A DNA stretch of 64,000 nucleotides, from positions 6,317,501 to 6,381,500 of the forward strand of contig NZ_CP107913.1 of the NCBI RefSeq assembly GCF_036014115.1. The letters are read 5' to 3'. The stretch comes from Streptomyces sp. NBC_00448 (GTDB lineage Bacteria > Actinomycetota > Actinomycetes > Streptomycetales > Streptomycetaceae). Position 1 is the stretch's first letter. Each line of letters begins with the position of its first letter. Positions 15,593 through 25,392 of the stretch are shown in pieces. The notes beneath the pieces were generated by a model that ran no database searches, was not told where the DNA came from, and saw nothing but the letters and a program-made list of their open reading frames with translations. Position numbers and translations under genes: made by a program.

Positions 15593-16767
15593 CCGTCCAC
15601 CCCCGTGGCCTCCGTGCCGGCCAGCAGCCTGACCAGGAGGTCGGCGCGGTCGTGGCGGCGTACGACGAGATGGACGTCCCAGTCGGCGCCCCGGGCGAGT
15701 TCGGCCTCGACCGCGGCCCACAGCGCGCCGAAGCTCGCCGACGGGGTCAGGCCGCCGCGACCGGCACCGAGCAGCGGCAGGCAGATCGAGCGCAGCGGCG
15801 GCTCGTACCTCGGCGCCTCCTCGGCCAGCACCGCGAAGACCCGGGCGACTCCTCTGGTGATGTCGGCGGGCTGCACCTGGTAGTCGTTGGTCTCAGGGCG
15901 GGGTACGGCCAGGGCCACGTGGTAGATCCGGCGGATGCCCTGACGGCCGAGCTCGCCCCCGGAGGTGACGGCGACGGTGCCCGGTCGGGCTTCCCGGCCG
16001 GCCGGCGCGTGCCGGGCGGTCCACCGCCGCAACTCGTCCTCGATGCGGTCGTCCACGAGCCCGCCGATGGGGTCCCGGCGCGCTCCCGCGCGGCGCAGCG
16101 TCGCGGAGACGGACGACTTGTAGGGCGGGGGCAGCACGAAGTAGGTGTTCGACGGTGAGACGACCACGTCGATGTCGCGCAGGAGGTCGACGGCGTGGAC
16201 GTGCACCGTCACGGGCACGGTGCGGTGGTGCACCCGCACGCGCAGGGCCCGGTGCGCGGCGGGGACGCGGTCGTACGCTTCGGGCCCGAGCGGATGCTCG
16301 ACGCTGCCGCTGCCGCTGCCGGAACCGGTCCCGTTCGCGGCCCCGATGTCCCGCGGCACCCGCTCCGCGAGCCGGACGACGAGTTCCGCGACCTGCCCGA
16401 GAACGATCAACTCGTGGTGCTTGCGGAAGCGTTCGACGCTCACCCCGTACACCTGGGCGGCGCTCCTGCGCCGGTCGCTCGCCGGCCAGTCCCGGGTGCC
16501 CGGGAAGAGGCCGAGGCTGTACTCGGCGGCGGCCTGCAGCGTGCCGCCGTCCAGCCGGGAGACGGCCAGGCGCAGCACCCGTTCCACCGCCCCGCCCGGC
16601 CCCTCGCCGCCCTCCCGCGGAACCGGAACGTCCCGGGCGATCCCGGTGAGAGCGGGCACGTCCAGCGTGCGCAGCCTGACGACGCCGGCCCGCCGTACCT
16701 TCCGCACCTCCGCGAGGACCTCTCCGTGGTCGGGCACGCGAGGAAGCGGGGGCATGACGGCCAGCAT
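15589..16767 (-). CDS. macrodomain protein with N-terminal helical domain
   Basis: 392 aa, first gene of the RES operon. ATG at 16767; a second ATG four codons on is equally possible, and neither has a clear ribosome site. Residues 60-130 hold a helical segment (RRRSAAQVYGVSVERFRKHH) seen in assorted streptomycete signalling proteins. After a Gly-Ser linker, residues about 190-380 form a macrodomain: VVSPSNTYF in place of the VNAAN loop, and LPLLGAGRGGL as the diphosphate-binding loop. Macrodomains bind ADP-ribose or hydrolyse ADP-ribose-1''-phosphate and protein-linked ADP-ribose. Since RES enzymes make ADP-ribose-1''-phosphate, this protein may sense or clear that product. Coupled by a 4-base overlap to the next gene. 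Confidence 0.82.
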   Translation of the reverse strand: MLAVMPPLPRVPDHGEVLAEVRKVRRAGVVRLRTLDVPALTGIARDVPVPREGGEGPGGAVERVLRLAVSRLDGGTLQAAAEYSLGLFPGTRDWPASDRRRSAAQVYGVSVERFRKHHELIVLGQVAELVVRLAERVPRDIGAANGTGSGSGSGSVEHPLGPEAYDRVPAAHRALRVRVHHRTVPVTVHVHAVDLLRDIDVVVSPSNTYFVLPPPYKSSVSATLRRAGARRDPIGGLVDDRIEDELRRWTARHAPAGREARPGTVAVTSGGELGRQGIRRIYHVALAVPRPETNDYQVQPADITRGVARVFAVLAEEAPRYEPPLRSICLPLLGAGRGGLTPSASFGALWAAVEAELARGADWDVHLVVRRHDRADLLVRLLAGTEATGVDG

Positions 16768-16845
16768 CGCACCGGCGCCGCGCGGCTCACAACCCTGAGG
16801 CGCCCCCGCCGCCGCCTCCCCGCCGGCCCGGGACGGGACGAGGCG

Positions 16846-18042
16846 TCAGGTCAGCGCGGCGGCCCAGACCTCGTCGGTGCACAGCTGGATGGCGCCGGAG
16901 ACGACCGCGTCCTCGGCGAGCGCGGACAGGGAGACCCGGGGGCAGACCAGGACGCGCTCGGCGAGATGCGCGGCGATGGCGTCGGCCAGCACCGGGCCCG
17001 CCCGGGCCACCCCGCCGCCGATCACGACCGCGCCGGGCGCGAGGGCGAGGACGACGGGGGCGATCGCCCTGGCGAAGGTGCCCGCGATGTCGTCGACGAC
17101 GGCGAGCGCGGCCCGGTCGCGGCGGGTGGCCGCGGTGAAGACGGCGGCGGCCGGGTCGGTACCGGCCGCGATCTGCGTGGCGAGGACGGACCGGGGGTGC
17201 GCGGCGGCCGCCTCGACACCGCGCCGGCCGATCGCCTCGGACGACAGCCGGCTCTCCAACTCGCCGCGCCCGCCCGCCGTGACCAGGCGGGCGCCCTCCC
17301 CGATGAACCCGATCTCGCCCGCGGCGCTCCGCGTCCCCCGGTGCAGCCGGCCGTCGATCACGATCCCGGCGCCGAGGCGCTCACCCCACTGGACGGCCAG
17401 CAGCGTCCCGTCCGGGTCGTCCTGGGCGCGGGCCAGCGCGAGCGCGGCGAGGTTGGCGTTGTTCTCCAGATGTACGGCGCAGGGCACGACGGCCCGTACC
17501 CGCTCCACGATCGCCAGTGACGGCCAGCCCGCGACGCTCGGCGCGAGTTCCACCGTGCCGGTCGCGGCGTCGATCAGCCCCGGCGAACCCGCCGCGGCCG
17601 CGGCCACCGACCCGGCGTCGACCCCCGCCTCGGCGAGCGCGGACCGTACGGCGGCGTCCATCGCGGACAGGACGTCGGCCGCGCGCGACCGGCCGACGAC
17701 CTTGCGGACCGTCGCCAGACGGCGCCCGCTGACCTCGGCCACCACCGCGGTGACCCGGTGCGGCCCCACGTCGATCCCGAGCACGGGACGAGACCGGCCG
17801 TCGAGCGCGAAGCGCGTGGCCGGCCGGCCGACCGAGCGGTCCTCGGTGCCCGGTACGGCGACCAGCCATGCCCGCTCGATCAGCAGGTCGACGGCCTGCC
17901 GCACGGTGGGCCGGGCCAGCCCGGTGCGGTCGGCGATCTCGGCGATGCGCAACGGCACCGGCACGGCCCGCCGTACCGCGTCGAGCACCGCGATGCGGTT
18001 GAGCTCGCGCAGTACGGCGGTGCCGGTGGCGCCGTGCGTCAC
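16846..18042 (-). CDS. ROK-family transcriptional regulator
   Basis: 398 aa from the GTG at 18042, which has GGGAGG 7 nt upstream. N-terminal winged helix (IAEIADRTGLARPTVRQAVDLL, about 33-54). The ROK sugar-kinase-like part follows, with VLGIDVGPHRVTAVVAEV, LENNANLAALA, the GAGIVIDGRLHRGTRSAAGEIG signature and APGAVVIGGGVA. Several Cys of the usual ROK zinc motif are missing, so its fold may be metal-independent. It lies 53 bp downstream of the GH89 gene on the same strand and probably controls the adjacent polysaccharide-degradation genes, with an amino sugar or oligosaccharide as effector (inference). Confidence 0.9.
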   Translation of the reverse strand: MTHGATGTAVLRELNRIAVLDAVRRAVPVPLRIAEIADRTGLARPTVRQAVDLLIERAWLVAVPGTEDRSVGRPATRFALDGRSRPVLGIDVGPHRVTAVVAEVSGRRLATVRKVVGRSRAADVLSAMDAAVRSALAEAGVDAGSVAAAAAGSPGLIDAATGTVELAPSVAGWPSLAIVERVRAVVPCAVHLENNANLAALALARAQDDPDGTLLAVQWGERLGAGIVIDGRLHRGTRSAAGEIGFIGEGARLVTAGGRGELESRLSSEAIGRRGVEAAAAHPRSVLATQIAAGTDPAAAVFTAATRRDRAALAVVDDIAGTFARAIAPVVLALAPGAVVIGGGVARAGPVLADAIAAHLAERVLVCPRVSLSALAEDAVVSGAIQLCTDEVWAAALT

Positions 18043-18094
18043 GTGCCGGCCTCCCGGATTCCGGCGCCCGCGGGCGGCCACGGCGTCAGTAGCG

Positions 18095-21000
18095 TCAGTC
18101 GGCGGCGGCTCGCACGGTCACCTCGCTCAGGTGGAACGTGCCGTTGGCCGAGTTGGACAGGCCGACCACCCGTACGTAGCGGGCCTGGGCGTCCGTCGCG
18201 TAGCTGTCCCCGGAGTCGGCGGCCACCGCAGTCGAGAGTTTACCGCCGAGCGAGAACCAGTGCGTGCCGTCCGTGCTTCCCTCCAACAGGTAGGTGTAGT
18301 ACCGCTTTCCGTCCACGTAGGTGCGCACGTTCACCGACGAGAGCCGCTGGTTCGAGCCGAGGTCGACCTGCCACCAGGTGCCGGCGTCGCCGATCACCCC
18401 GCCCCAGTACTGCTTGTCGGTCCGGTCGCCGTCGTCGGCCGCCGACGGCGGGCTGCCCGCCTCGGAGGAGAGCGCGGTCGCGGGCCGGCCGACGCTCACC
18501 ACCGGGTCCCCTGAGGTGTCGCGCGGCGCGTAGGCGGAGACGGTCAGGCCCTGGAAGACGGCGTAACCGCTCTGGTGGGTGTTCTGGTTGACCGCCGAGA
18601 AGTCCACGCCCGCGTCCTCGGCCGGGCTCATGCCGGGCACCGTCGCCGATCCGACGACCGCCCAGTTCGTGCCGTCGGTGCTGCACGCCCCGGTGACCGT
18701 GTCGCCGGACCGGCTGATCCGGACGTACGCGGGGGCGGTGAGCCCGTCGTCCTCGAGGTAGTGGTCGAGCCGGCCGTCCCCGTCGGAGTCCCAACTCAGC
18801 ATGCAGCCGTGCTCCGGAGTGACCGCCAGCGTCGCGTACCCGCCGGAGCCCGGCGCGGCCAGGTCGGAGGAGATCACCAGGCCGGCCCGGGCGTAGGGCG
18901 CGCTGTCGCCCTGCGCCCGCACCTGCGTCGTCACCGACGTGCGGTCGGCGAGGAGCCCGGGGCGGTAGACGGTGCCGTACTCGTCGGAGCCCTTGTACTG
19001 GTCGGCGCCGCCCCCGGCGAGGGCGAGCGTGGACCCGCTCTGGGCCACCGTCAACGGTGTGGTGGCGGTGGTGCGGTACGGGTCGGACACGGGTCCGGCG
19101 ACGAGCACGCCGCTGCCGGCCGTGGCCGAGCCGTGCGCGCTGCCCGAGGCCCAGGTGACCCGGGCGGACAGTTGCGCCACCGTCGTGGGGGTGGCGCTCG
19201 CGGGGATCGTCACGTCCCAACTCCGGCTCGCCGTACCGTTCGTGGGCACGGTGGTCGAGGCCGGCCCGCTGACCGGCCGCACGCGGTACCCGGCCGGCGC
19301 CCGCAGGACGAAGTCCGGCTGCCCGGCGGCGCGCACCGGGTTGCTGTTCACGAAGGTCGCCGTCACCCGGACGGTGCCGCGCGGGGCCGCACCCGACTGC
19401 GCCGAGTCGAGCGCCAGGGTGCCCGAGGGGAGGTCGGCGACCCGTTCGGCGAGGGCGTGCGCGTCGCCGGCCGGCGTGCTGCGGTACTGCGTGGTCTTCT
19501 CGTCCCACTGCTCGGCGACGGCGATCCAGTCGATGGCCGGCGCCGGTTCGCCGGTGCGCAGCGACTGGTCGAGGCCGTCGAAGTACTTCTGCCACCGCGG
19601 CAGGTAGTAGTCGCCGACCAGGCCGTTCCACTCGCGGGCGGCGTAGTCCTGGATCACGCCGGTCTTCGACCACTGGGTGAGCAGGGAGCGCGCGTCGTAC
19701 TGCAGCGCCGCCGCCTCGGCCGGCGAACCGGCCTGCGCCGCGGCGTCCGCCTGCCAGGAGCCGAAGAGGAAGTTGCCGTCGGTGCCGAGCAGTTGGTCGA
19801 GGAGCTTCATCTCGCCGGTGAACGTGCCGGTCAACTGCTCGAAGAGCGAACGGTCCTGGGCGGAGTAGGCGGTGCGGATCTTCGGCAGCAGGGTCCGCCC
19901 GTCGTTGGCGAGCACCTGCCGGGCGAGGTCGACGACGTCGTAGCGGTACGCGGTGCTCGTCCGCAGCGACGGGCGCACCGCGAGCAAGTCGCCCAGCGCC
20001 AAGCGCAGTTGCGCGGGGTCGTAGCCCACCGAGCCGCCGCTCCTGGTCAGCGACGGCTGCAACTCGTAGACGCCGGTGACGTGTTTGGTGTCATTGGTGG
20101 CCGGCCAGGAGTAGACGGTGTCGGCCAGGATGCTCCAGGCGGCGGTCGCGTGCGGGTCACTCCCGCCGTACCGGGCGGTGGCGTAGTCGGCGAACCACGG
20201 GTGGACGTCGACCGCGGTCGGCTCCCAGGCCAGGTCGGAGAAGAACTCCACGGCCGCGGGGTTGTTGTCGATGGCCTCGGGCATCATCGCGATCCCGTTC
20301 AGCGCCGTGCCCGGCCGGGCGAGCCACTGGTGGAACTTGGTGTTCCATGTGGTCAGGCTGGTGCCGAGGTTGGTGTGGCCGCCGAAGTTCCAGATGGTGC
20401 CGAAGGCGTAGGGCACCCCGTCGAAGTCGTGGTCCCGGTCGGTGATGTTCGGCTGGTCGGAGTTGCCGTCCACGACGAGCATCTTGGACTGGTCGACCGC
20501 GGTGAGGGTGGCCTGCAACGGGTTGTTCTCCCAGCCCAGGATGGCCCAGATCGCGTCGGGGTGGGCCTTCTCCAGGGCGTCCTGCACGGCGCGGGAGGCG
20601 TCCGGGATGTCCACGTCGCCGGCCTGGCCGCCCTCGTGCAGCAGGTCCATCTTGTACATCGTGCTCGGACCGAAGAGCCGGGTCTGCGCCTGGTAGAACT
20701 CCGCGGCCACGGCGGTGAAGTCCGCACCGGTGGGGTCGAGCCAGTCCGGCCGCTTCAGGCCGTTCCAGGTGCCCTGCGCGATGGTGTGCGCGCCGGCGTT
20801 CTTCTGCGCGAAGTCCGGTGGCACGGTGCCGTAGTAGCCGGGCAGGACGGGGGTCATGCCGAGCGAGCGGAGCCGGGAGGTGATCTGCCGGCCGAGCGCG
20901 GCGCGGGAGTCGATCAGCTCCTGGGGGATCGGGCTGCCGAGGCAGCACAGGTTCTGCAGCATCCACCACGACTGGTGACCGGGTTGCGGAATCCACGAGC

Positions 21001-21685
21001 GCATCTCGGCCGCGGTGTAGCCGAACTTCTCGAAGGTCTGCTCGTACACCGCGTCCTGGCCCTCGTAGACCAGGACTTCGTTGATCCCGTCCAGCGCGAG
21101 CACGTCGATCCGGTGCTGCCACTGGGTCCACGTCATGTACGGGCCGCTGTACCCCTCGTTCGTGTCGTTGAGCGCGAACCGGTGGGCCACGACGGCGTCA
21201 CCGGTGAGCGGAGCCTTGGGGAGCGGGAGGCGCGCCGGGAGGTGCGCCTGGTCGCCGTTGAGCGAGAAGTCCGCGTGCACGACGTCGTGCAGATACGTGC
21301 CGAAGCCGCGCAGCGCGGTCGCCGGGGTGGTGCCGCTGACGGTCAGGTGGCCGCCCAGCGCCTCGACCCGGTAGCGGTCGGTGCCGCCGGACAGCCGGCG
21401 GAGGTCGACCTGGGCGGCGTGCGCCTTGCCGAGCAGGCGGACCAGCGCGTCGTGGGCCGACGCCATGGCGGAGGCGTCGGAGGCGGAGGCGTCCGAAGCG
21501 GAGGTGAGAGCGGGGGAGGAGGCGGGGGCGGCGTGGGGAGCGGCGGCGGAGGAGGCGGTCGTGGCGGTGGCCGGCGCGGCAGCCGCCACGGCGGTACCCG
21601 GCACGGCGATGAGCGCCGCGCCCGCGGCCAGCACGGACAGGGCGGCGAGCGCCCGGCGGTAGGGACTGCGGATGCCGGCGATCAC
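18095..21685 (-). CDS. secreted GH89 alpha-N-acetylglucosaminidase with CBM32
   Basis: 1,196 aa from a GTG start, with a Sec signal peptide (RRALAALSVLAAGAALIAV) and an Ala/Ser-rich linker. The GH89 module (about residues 70-750) shows FALNDTNEGYSGPYMTWTQW, MYKMDLLHEGG, IWAILGWENNPL and MPEAIDNNP, the usual catalytic-face segments of the NAGLU family. An immunoglobulin-like segment (about 780-860), a laminin-G-like segment and a final F5/8-type (CBM32) module (WWQVDLGSNQRLSSVNV) follow. The enzyme cuts terminal alpha-linked GlcNAc from glycans such as heparan-type chains or mucins. It is divergent from a polysaccharide lyase gene, fitting a joint catabolic locus. Confidence 0.9.
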   Translation of the reverse strand: MIAGIRSPYRRALAALSVLAAGAALIAVPGTAVAAAAPATATTASSAAAPHAAPASSPALTSASDASASDASAMASAHDALVRLLGKAHAAQVDLRRLSGGTDRYRVEALGGHLTVSGTTPATALRGFGTYLHDVVHADFSLNGDQAHLPARLPLPKAPLTGDAVVAHRFALNDTNEGYSGPYMTWTQWQHRIDVLALDGINEVLVYEGQDAVYEQTFEKFGYTAAEMRSWIPQPGHQSWWMLQNLCCLGSPIPQELIDSRAALGRQITSRLRSLGMTPVLPGYYGTVPPDFAQKNAGAHTIAQGTWNGLKRPDWLDPTGADFTAVAAEFYQAQTRLFGPSTMYKMDLLHEGGQAGDVDIPDASRAVQDALEKAHPDAIWAILGWENNPLQATLTAVDQSKMLVVDGNSDQPNITDRDHDFDGVPYAFGTIWNFGGHTNLGTSLTTWNTKFHQWLARPGTALNGIAMMPEAIDNNPAAVEFFSDLAWEPTAVDVHPWFADYATARYGGSDPHATAAWSILADTVYSWPATNDTKHVTGVYELQPSLTRSGGSVGYDPAQLRLALGDLLAVRPSLRTSTAYRYDVVDLARQVLANDGRTLLPKIRTAYSAQDRSLFEQLTGTFTGEMKLLDQLLGTDGNFLFGSWQADAAAQAGSPAEAAALQYDARSLLTQWSKTGVIQDYAAREWNGLVGDYYLPRWQKYFDGLDQSLRTGEPAPAIDWIAVAEQWDEKTTQYRSTPAGDAHALAERVADLPSGTLALDSAQSGAAPRGTVRVTATFVNSNPVRAAGQPDFVLRAPAGYRVRPVSGPASTTVPTNGTASRSWDVTIPASATPTTVAQLSARVTWASGSAHGSATAGSGVLVAGPVSDPYRTTATTPLTVAQSGSTLALAGGGADQYKGSDEYGTVYRPGLLADRTSVTTQVRAQGDSAPYARAGLVISSDLAAPGSGGYATLAVTPEHGCMLSWDSDGDGRLDHYLEDDGLTAPAYVRISRSGDTVTGACSTDGTNWAVVGSATVPGMSPAEDAGVDFSAVNQNTHQSGYAVFQGLTVSAYAPRDTSGDPVVSVGRPATALSSEAGSPPSAADDGDRTDKQYWGGVIGDAGTWWQVDLGSNQRLSSVNVRTYVDGKRYYTYLLEGSTDGTHWFSLGGKLSTAVAADSGDSYATDAQARYVRVVGLSNSANGTFHLSEVTVRAAAD

Positions 21686-22212
21686 GGCCTGGCTCGCATT
21701 ACGAAGTGTCTCTTCCTATCCATGCGGATAGTTGAGCGGTTCATGCCATTTAGCGTCAAGAGACTGCACAGGCACCGCGGGGACGAGTTTCGGCCGATCC
21801 TCGCCCGCGGCGCGGGTGCGCCCCCTCGGTCGCCACGGCCGGCCCACCGGCGGCGGTGCGCGCCGTATCCCGGTCCGTCGACCCTTCGTTCCGTGTCGTT
21901 TCCCATCGAACGAAAGTCACAGGGTGTGGGGCGTGGCTTTGATTCGATGCTGGCGGACGCCATGGGTAGCGAGTGTGGAAGCCACAATACCCGTGTTGAC
22001 CTTGGATGCGATGGATGTGCGTCGCCGGTCTTTCGATATCGATGAACAGCGTGCCACCATGCAGCCAACGCAAGTGCACTCGATATGCATTCGGGTGATG
22101 TCGCTTGAGCGCCGAAAATTCACGGTTCGGTTGCTTCGGGTGGCCGTTGCCGCGTTGTGGGTGCGTCCTCACGACCGGCTCCACCCGCCGTGCCGAGCTG
22201 TCGAGGGGTGAG
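21686..22212. promoter_or_regulatory. 527-bp divergent promoter region of the glycan locus
   Basis: No supportable gene. It contains an inverted repeat TTCGTTC (21885-21891) and GAACGAA (21908-21914) with a 16-base spacer, and an ATATCGAT-type AT-rich patch near 22034, both more AT-rich than the surroundings. A related TTTCG-N11-CGAAA occurs at 26518-26538 upstream of the sugar-binding protein gene. These are candidate operators for the ROK or DeoR/LacI regulator. Which regulator binds is unknown. Confidence 0.4.
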
Positions 22213-23058
22213 ATGACCAAGCTGCGCAAGATGTCGACCACGTTCTGCGCGGGAGTCCTGCTGGCTCCCGTCCTGCTGTGCCATGCCGCGCGGGCCGCCG
22301 AGGGAACGACCACGTGCGCCGGCGCCGCGGCCACCGGACCCACCGCCACCGAGATCCTGCAGGTGAACTACGAGAGCGGCACCCTGGATTCGGGAGTGCC
22401 GGGCCTGACCACCACGCACGCCACGGCCCCCGACGCCTCCGCTGTCGTGCAGCCAGGACACGACAGCTCATACGCGGTCCAGCACAAGGTGACGCTCGGC
22501 GACCCGGGATACGTCTCCGACGGCGCCCCGCGCAGCGAGAGCGCCACCGACCAGCTGAAGAACGGGCAGTTCGACGTCGGCGACGTGCAGCGCTACGAGT
22601 TCAGCGTGCTGCTCAAGGACTGGCAGCCGTACACGGCGGGCGACAGCGACACGGGCGACATCGTCTTCCAGGGCAAGTACGGGGGCGCCCAGCCCCCGGC
22701 GTTCTACCTGATGACGAAGCGCAACGCGATCGCGTTCAGGTCGCCGCAGATGGACCGGCAGTCGACCGTGGTGCCCGACTTCCGCCCCTACGTCGACCAG
22801 TGGATGAACTTCCGGGTGGACGCGAGCTGGACCACCGACGACACCGGCTACTTCAGGGTCTCCGTGCAGCTCCCGGGCCAGTGCGACTACGTCCCGGAAG
22901 CCGCGTGGGAGAACATCCGCACGTATCAGCCCGCGGACCCGGCCGACCACGGCTACCTCAAGTGGGGCCTGTACCGGCCGTCGGAGTCGATCGCGAACGG
23001 CGACGTCCCCACGCGGATCGTCGAGCACGACGACATCCGCGTCTTCGACCTGTCGTGA
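22213..23058 (+). CDS. secreted polysaccharide lyase (heparinase I-like fold)
   Basis: 281 aa from the ATG at 22213, preceded by GAGGGGTGAG. A signal peptide ends near CHAARAAE. The mature part is a single beta-jelly-roll type domain with YEFSVLLKDWQPY, DIVFQGKYGG, AFYLMTKRNAIAFRS and WMNFRVDASWTTDDTGYFRV, matching the small polysaccharide-lyase family that includes heparin lyase I and glucuronan lyase-like enzymes. Substrate specificity is not evident. The neighbouring GH89 enzyme suggests a GlcNAc-uronate polymer such as heparan or heparosan (inference). Confidence 0.75.
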   Translation: MTKLRKMSTTFCAGVLLAPVLLCHAARAAEGTTTCAGAAATGPTATEILQVNYESGTLDSGVPGLTTTHATAPDASAVVQPGHDSSYAVQHKVTLGDPGYVSDGAPRSESATDQLKNGQFDVGDVQRYEFSVLLKDWQPYTAGDSDTGDIVFQGKYGGAQPPAFYLMTKRNAIAFRSPQMDRQSTVVPDFRPYVDQWMNFRVDASWTTDDTGYFRVSVQLPGQCDYVPEAAWENIRTYQPADPADHGYLKWGLYRPSESIANGDVPTRIVEHDDIRVFDLS

Positions 23059-23192
23059 CGCGCGCCCGCATCGCGCGCCCGTGCCCGCACGTCCAGGGAC
23101 GCCGATCCGCGCCGTGCGGTGGCGATCCGAACCCGCGACATGAATCCCCAGAGTTCCCAGAACCCCCAGATCCGACACCTTCAGGAGTACAG

Positions 23193-25217
23193 ATGACCGA
23201 CCACGCTTCCCTGAGCAGGCGCCGACTGCTGCAGGCCGGCGGCGCGTTGGGGCTGGCGGCAGCCGCGGAGTCCGTCCTCGCCGGCCGGGCCGACGCCGCG
23301 ACCGCCGGGCGGCCCCGGACGACGGTGACCGACCTGGGCCCGGGCCTCGTCCAGTTCTCGCTGATGAGCGGGCTGCTGGTCGGCGACACCGTCTACGTCG
23401 GGTCACGCAACCTGGACCCCGCCTGCGTGGTCGGGTTCGACCGGTCGACCCGGAAGGTGGTGGCGCACACCCCCATCGACGCCGAACCCGAGCCCTCCAT
23501 CCAGGCGCTCGCGGCCGACCCCACCGGCCGCTACCTCTACGTCGGCGTCCTGCTCAAGGCCGACCAGGGCGGGCCGAACCTCTTCCGCTGGGACCTCACG
23601 ACGCCGGACCAGCCCGCGGTCGCCGTCGGCCGGACCGAGGACCGGGACATCCGCGATCTCGCGGTCGCCCCCGACGGCACCGTCTACGCGGTGGGCGGCC
23701 TGCCGGGCAAGGCGCCCGCCCTGTGGGAGTACGACCCGGCCACCGGCGCCGTCACCAACCTCGGCGTCCCCGACCCGAACGCGACCCTGGCCAGGGCGGT
23801 CGCGGCCTCGCAGGACACCGTCTTCTTCGGCGCGGGCAGCATCCTCGCCGGCGGGGGCGGCGCGAGCCGCGCGTCGCTGTTCGCCTACGACCGGGCGGCG
23901 CGCACCTTCGCGTCGGTCGTGCCCAAGGAGATGGAGCAGGACCCCAGCATGCGGGAACTGGCCGTCATGGGGGACCAGTTGGTGGTCAGCACCTCGGGCG
24001 CCGTGGAGCCGGGGAAGATCGCCGTGATGGAACTGGAGGACCTGTCCTCCTACACTCTGGTGACCACGCAGAGCGACACCATCAAGTCGTTCACCTGGGA
24101 CGACGACCGGGTCTACTTCGCCACCGAGTCCGGGGTGCAGGCGTACACGAAGGCGGACCGGACGATCGCGCCCGTCGCGTTCTCCGGGCCCGACCTCGGC
24201 GAGATCTGGGGCCTGGACCACATCGACGGGGACCTGGAGGTCGTCTCGGGCTACGGCTTCGTCGCCGAGATCGACCTGGCGGCGAAGACGTCCGTGGTCA
24301 CCGACCTGCTGGCGGCCGGCGCGCCCGCCAGCCCGCAACTGGGCATGGGCATCGCGGCCGGCGGCGGGTACGTCTACGTCGGCGGCAACGGCGGCGTCGC
24401 CCGGCACGACCGGAGGACCGGGGAGGTCGTCAACCTTCTGGTGCCCGGCGAGGCCAAGGACGCCGAGGTGATCCGGGGCAGCCTGTACACCGGCCAGTAC
24501 GACGCGCAGGGCATCTGGCGGTACGACCCCGCCGCCCGGAACGCGCAGCCGCACCAGGTCGCGAACTTCCCCAGCCAGCAGAACCGCCCGCTGGACACGT
24601 CCTGGGACCTGGCCGACCAACTGCTCCTGGTGGCCGTGCAGTCCGACACCGAGGGCGGCGGCGCCCTGTGGACGTACTCGCCGAGGACCGGGAAGTCGGC
24701 CTCCTACGTCAACCCGATCGACGACGTCCAGATGGTCCGGGCGGTGGCGAACGAGGGCGGCGTCGCGTACCTGGGCGGCGACAACGCGGCCGCCGGGGGA
24801 CCGACTCCCGCCGTCGTCGCCGTCGATCCGGTGACCGGGCGGGAGCGGTGGCGGATCGACCCGCGGCAGCCCGCGGGGGTGGCCGCGCTCGCCGTGCAGG
24901 GCCGGTACCTGTACGGACTGGGCAGGAAGGGCGGGCTGTTCGTCATCGACGTCAGGACCCGCACGCTGGTGCACACCGCCGATGTGAGCGCCGTGTGCAC
25001 GGGGTTCGCCGCCATGGTCGTCAACCGCGGCACGGTCTACGGCGTTTCGGACACGACGCTCTTCCGCGTCCACCCGCGGACGTTCGCGGTCAGCACCGTG
25101 GTCGCCGGCATCAACGGCGCCTGGTACAGCGGCCCGCACGTCAACGCCGAGGGCGGTCTGCTCTACACCCTGCGCGACCGCAACCTCGTCGAGGTCGACG
25201 ACCGGCCGGCCCGCTGA
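23193..25217 (+). CDS. Tat-exported beta-propeller protein
   Basis: 674 aa from the ATG at 23193 with CAGGAG upstream. It has a twin-arginine signal (SRRRLLQAGGALGLAAAA). The rest consists of repeated propeller blades, for example YLYVGVLLKAD, GTVYAVGGLPGKA, GYVYVGGNGGVARHD and RYLYGLGRKGGLFVIDV. No catalytic motif is seen. The family resembles PQQ-like/YncE-like propellers annotated as hypothetical in streptomycetes. It lies 134 bp after the polysaccharide lyase and is likely co-transcribed. Its role may be binding or processing of the oligosaccharides released. Confidence 0.7.
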   Translation: MTDHASLSRRRLLQAGGALGLAAAAESVLAGRADAATAGRPRTTVTDLGPGLVQFSLMSGLLVGDTVYVGSRNLDPACVVGFDRSTRKVVAHTPIDAEPEPSIQALAADPTGRYLYVGVLLKADQGGPNLFRWDLTTPDQPAVAVGRTEDRDIRDLAVAPDGTVYAVGGLPGKAPALWEYDPATGAVTNLGVPDPNATLARAVAASQDTVFFGAGSILAGGGGASRASLFAYDRAARTFASVVPKEMEQDPSMRELAVMGDQLVVSTSGAVEPGKIAVMELEDLSSYTLVTTQSDTIKSFTWDDDRVYFATESGVQAYTKADRTIAPVAFSGPDLGEIWGLDHIDGDLEVVSGYGFVAEIDLAAKTSVVTDLLAAGAPASPQLGMGIAAGGGYVYVGGNGGVARHDRRTGEVVNLLVPGEAKDAEVIRGSLYTGQYDAQGIWRYDPAARNAQPHQVANFPSQQNRPLDTSWDLADQLLLVAVQSDTEGGGALWTYSPRTGKSASYVNPIDDVQMVRAVANEGGVAYLGGDNAAAGGPTPAVVAVDPVTGRERWRIDPRQPAGVAALAVQGRYLYGLGRKGGLFVIDVRTRTLVHTADVSAVCTGFAAMVVNRGTVYGVSDTTLFRVHPRTFAVSTVVAGINGAWYSGPHVNAEGGLLYTLRDRNLVEVDDRPAR

Positions 25218-25392
25218 CCGGTCGCCCGCTGAAGGGTTGCCCGCTGACGGGGGCCGCCCGCTTCCCGCTGTACGCCGAGCCGTGGCCGGCGGCGAAAGCC
25301 GCCGGTCCCCGGCCGTATCGACCTTTGATTGATATCTTTCGGTTGTCGAGTGAAGGTGGACGGCTCACGCTCGTGCCGAGAGAGGACTGAAC

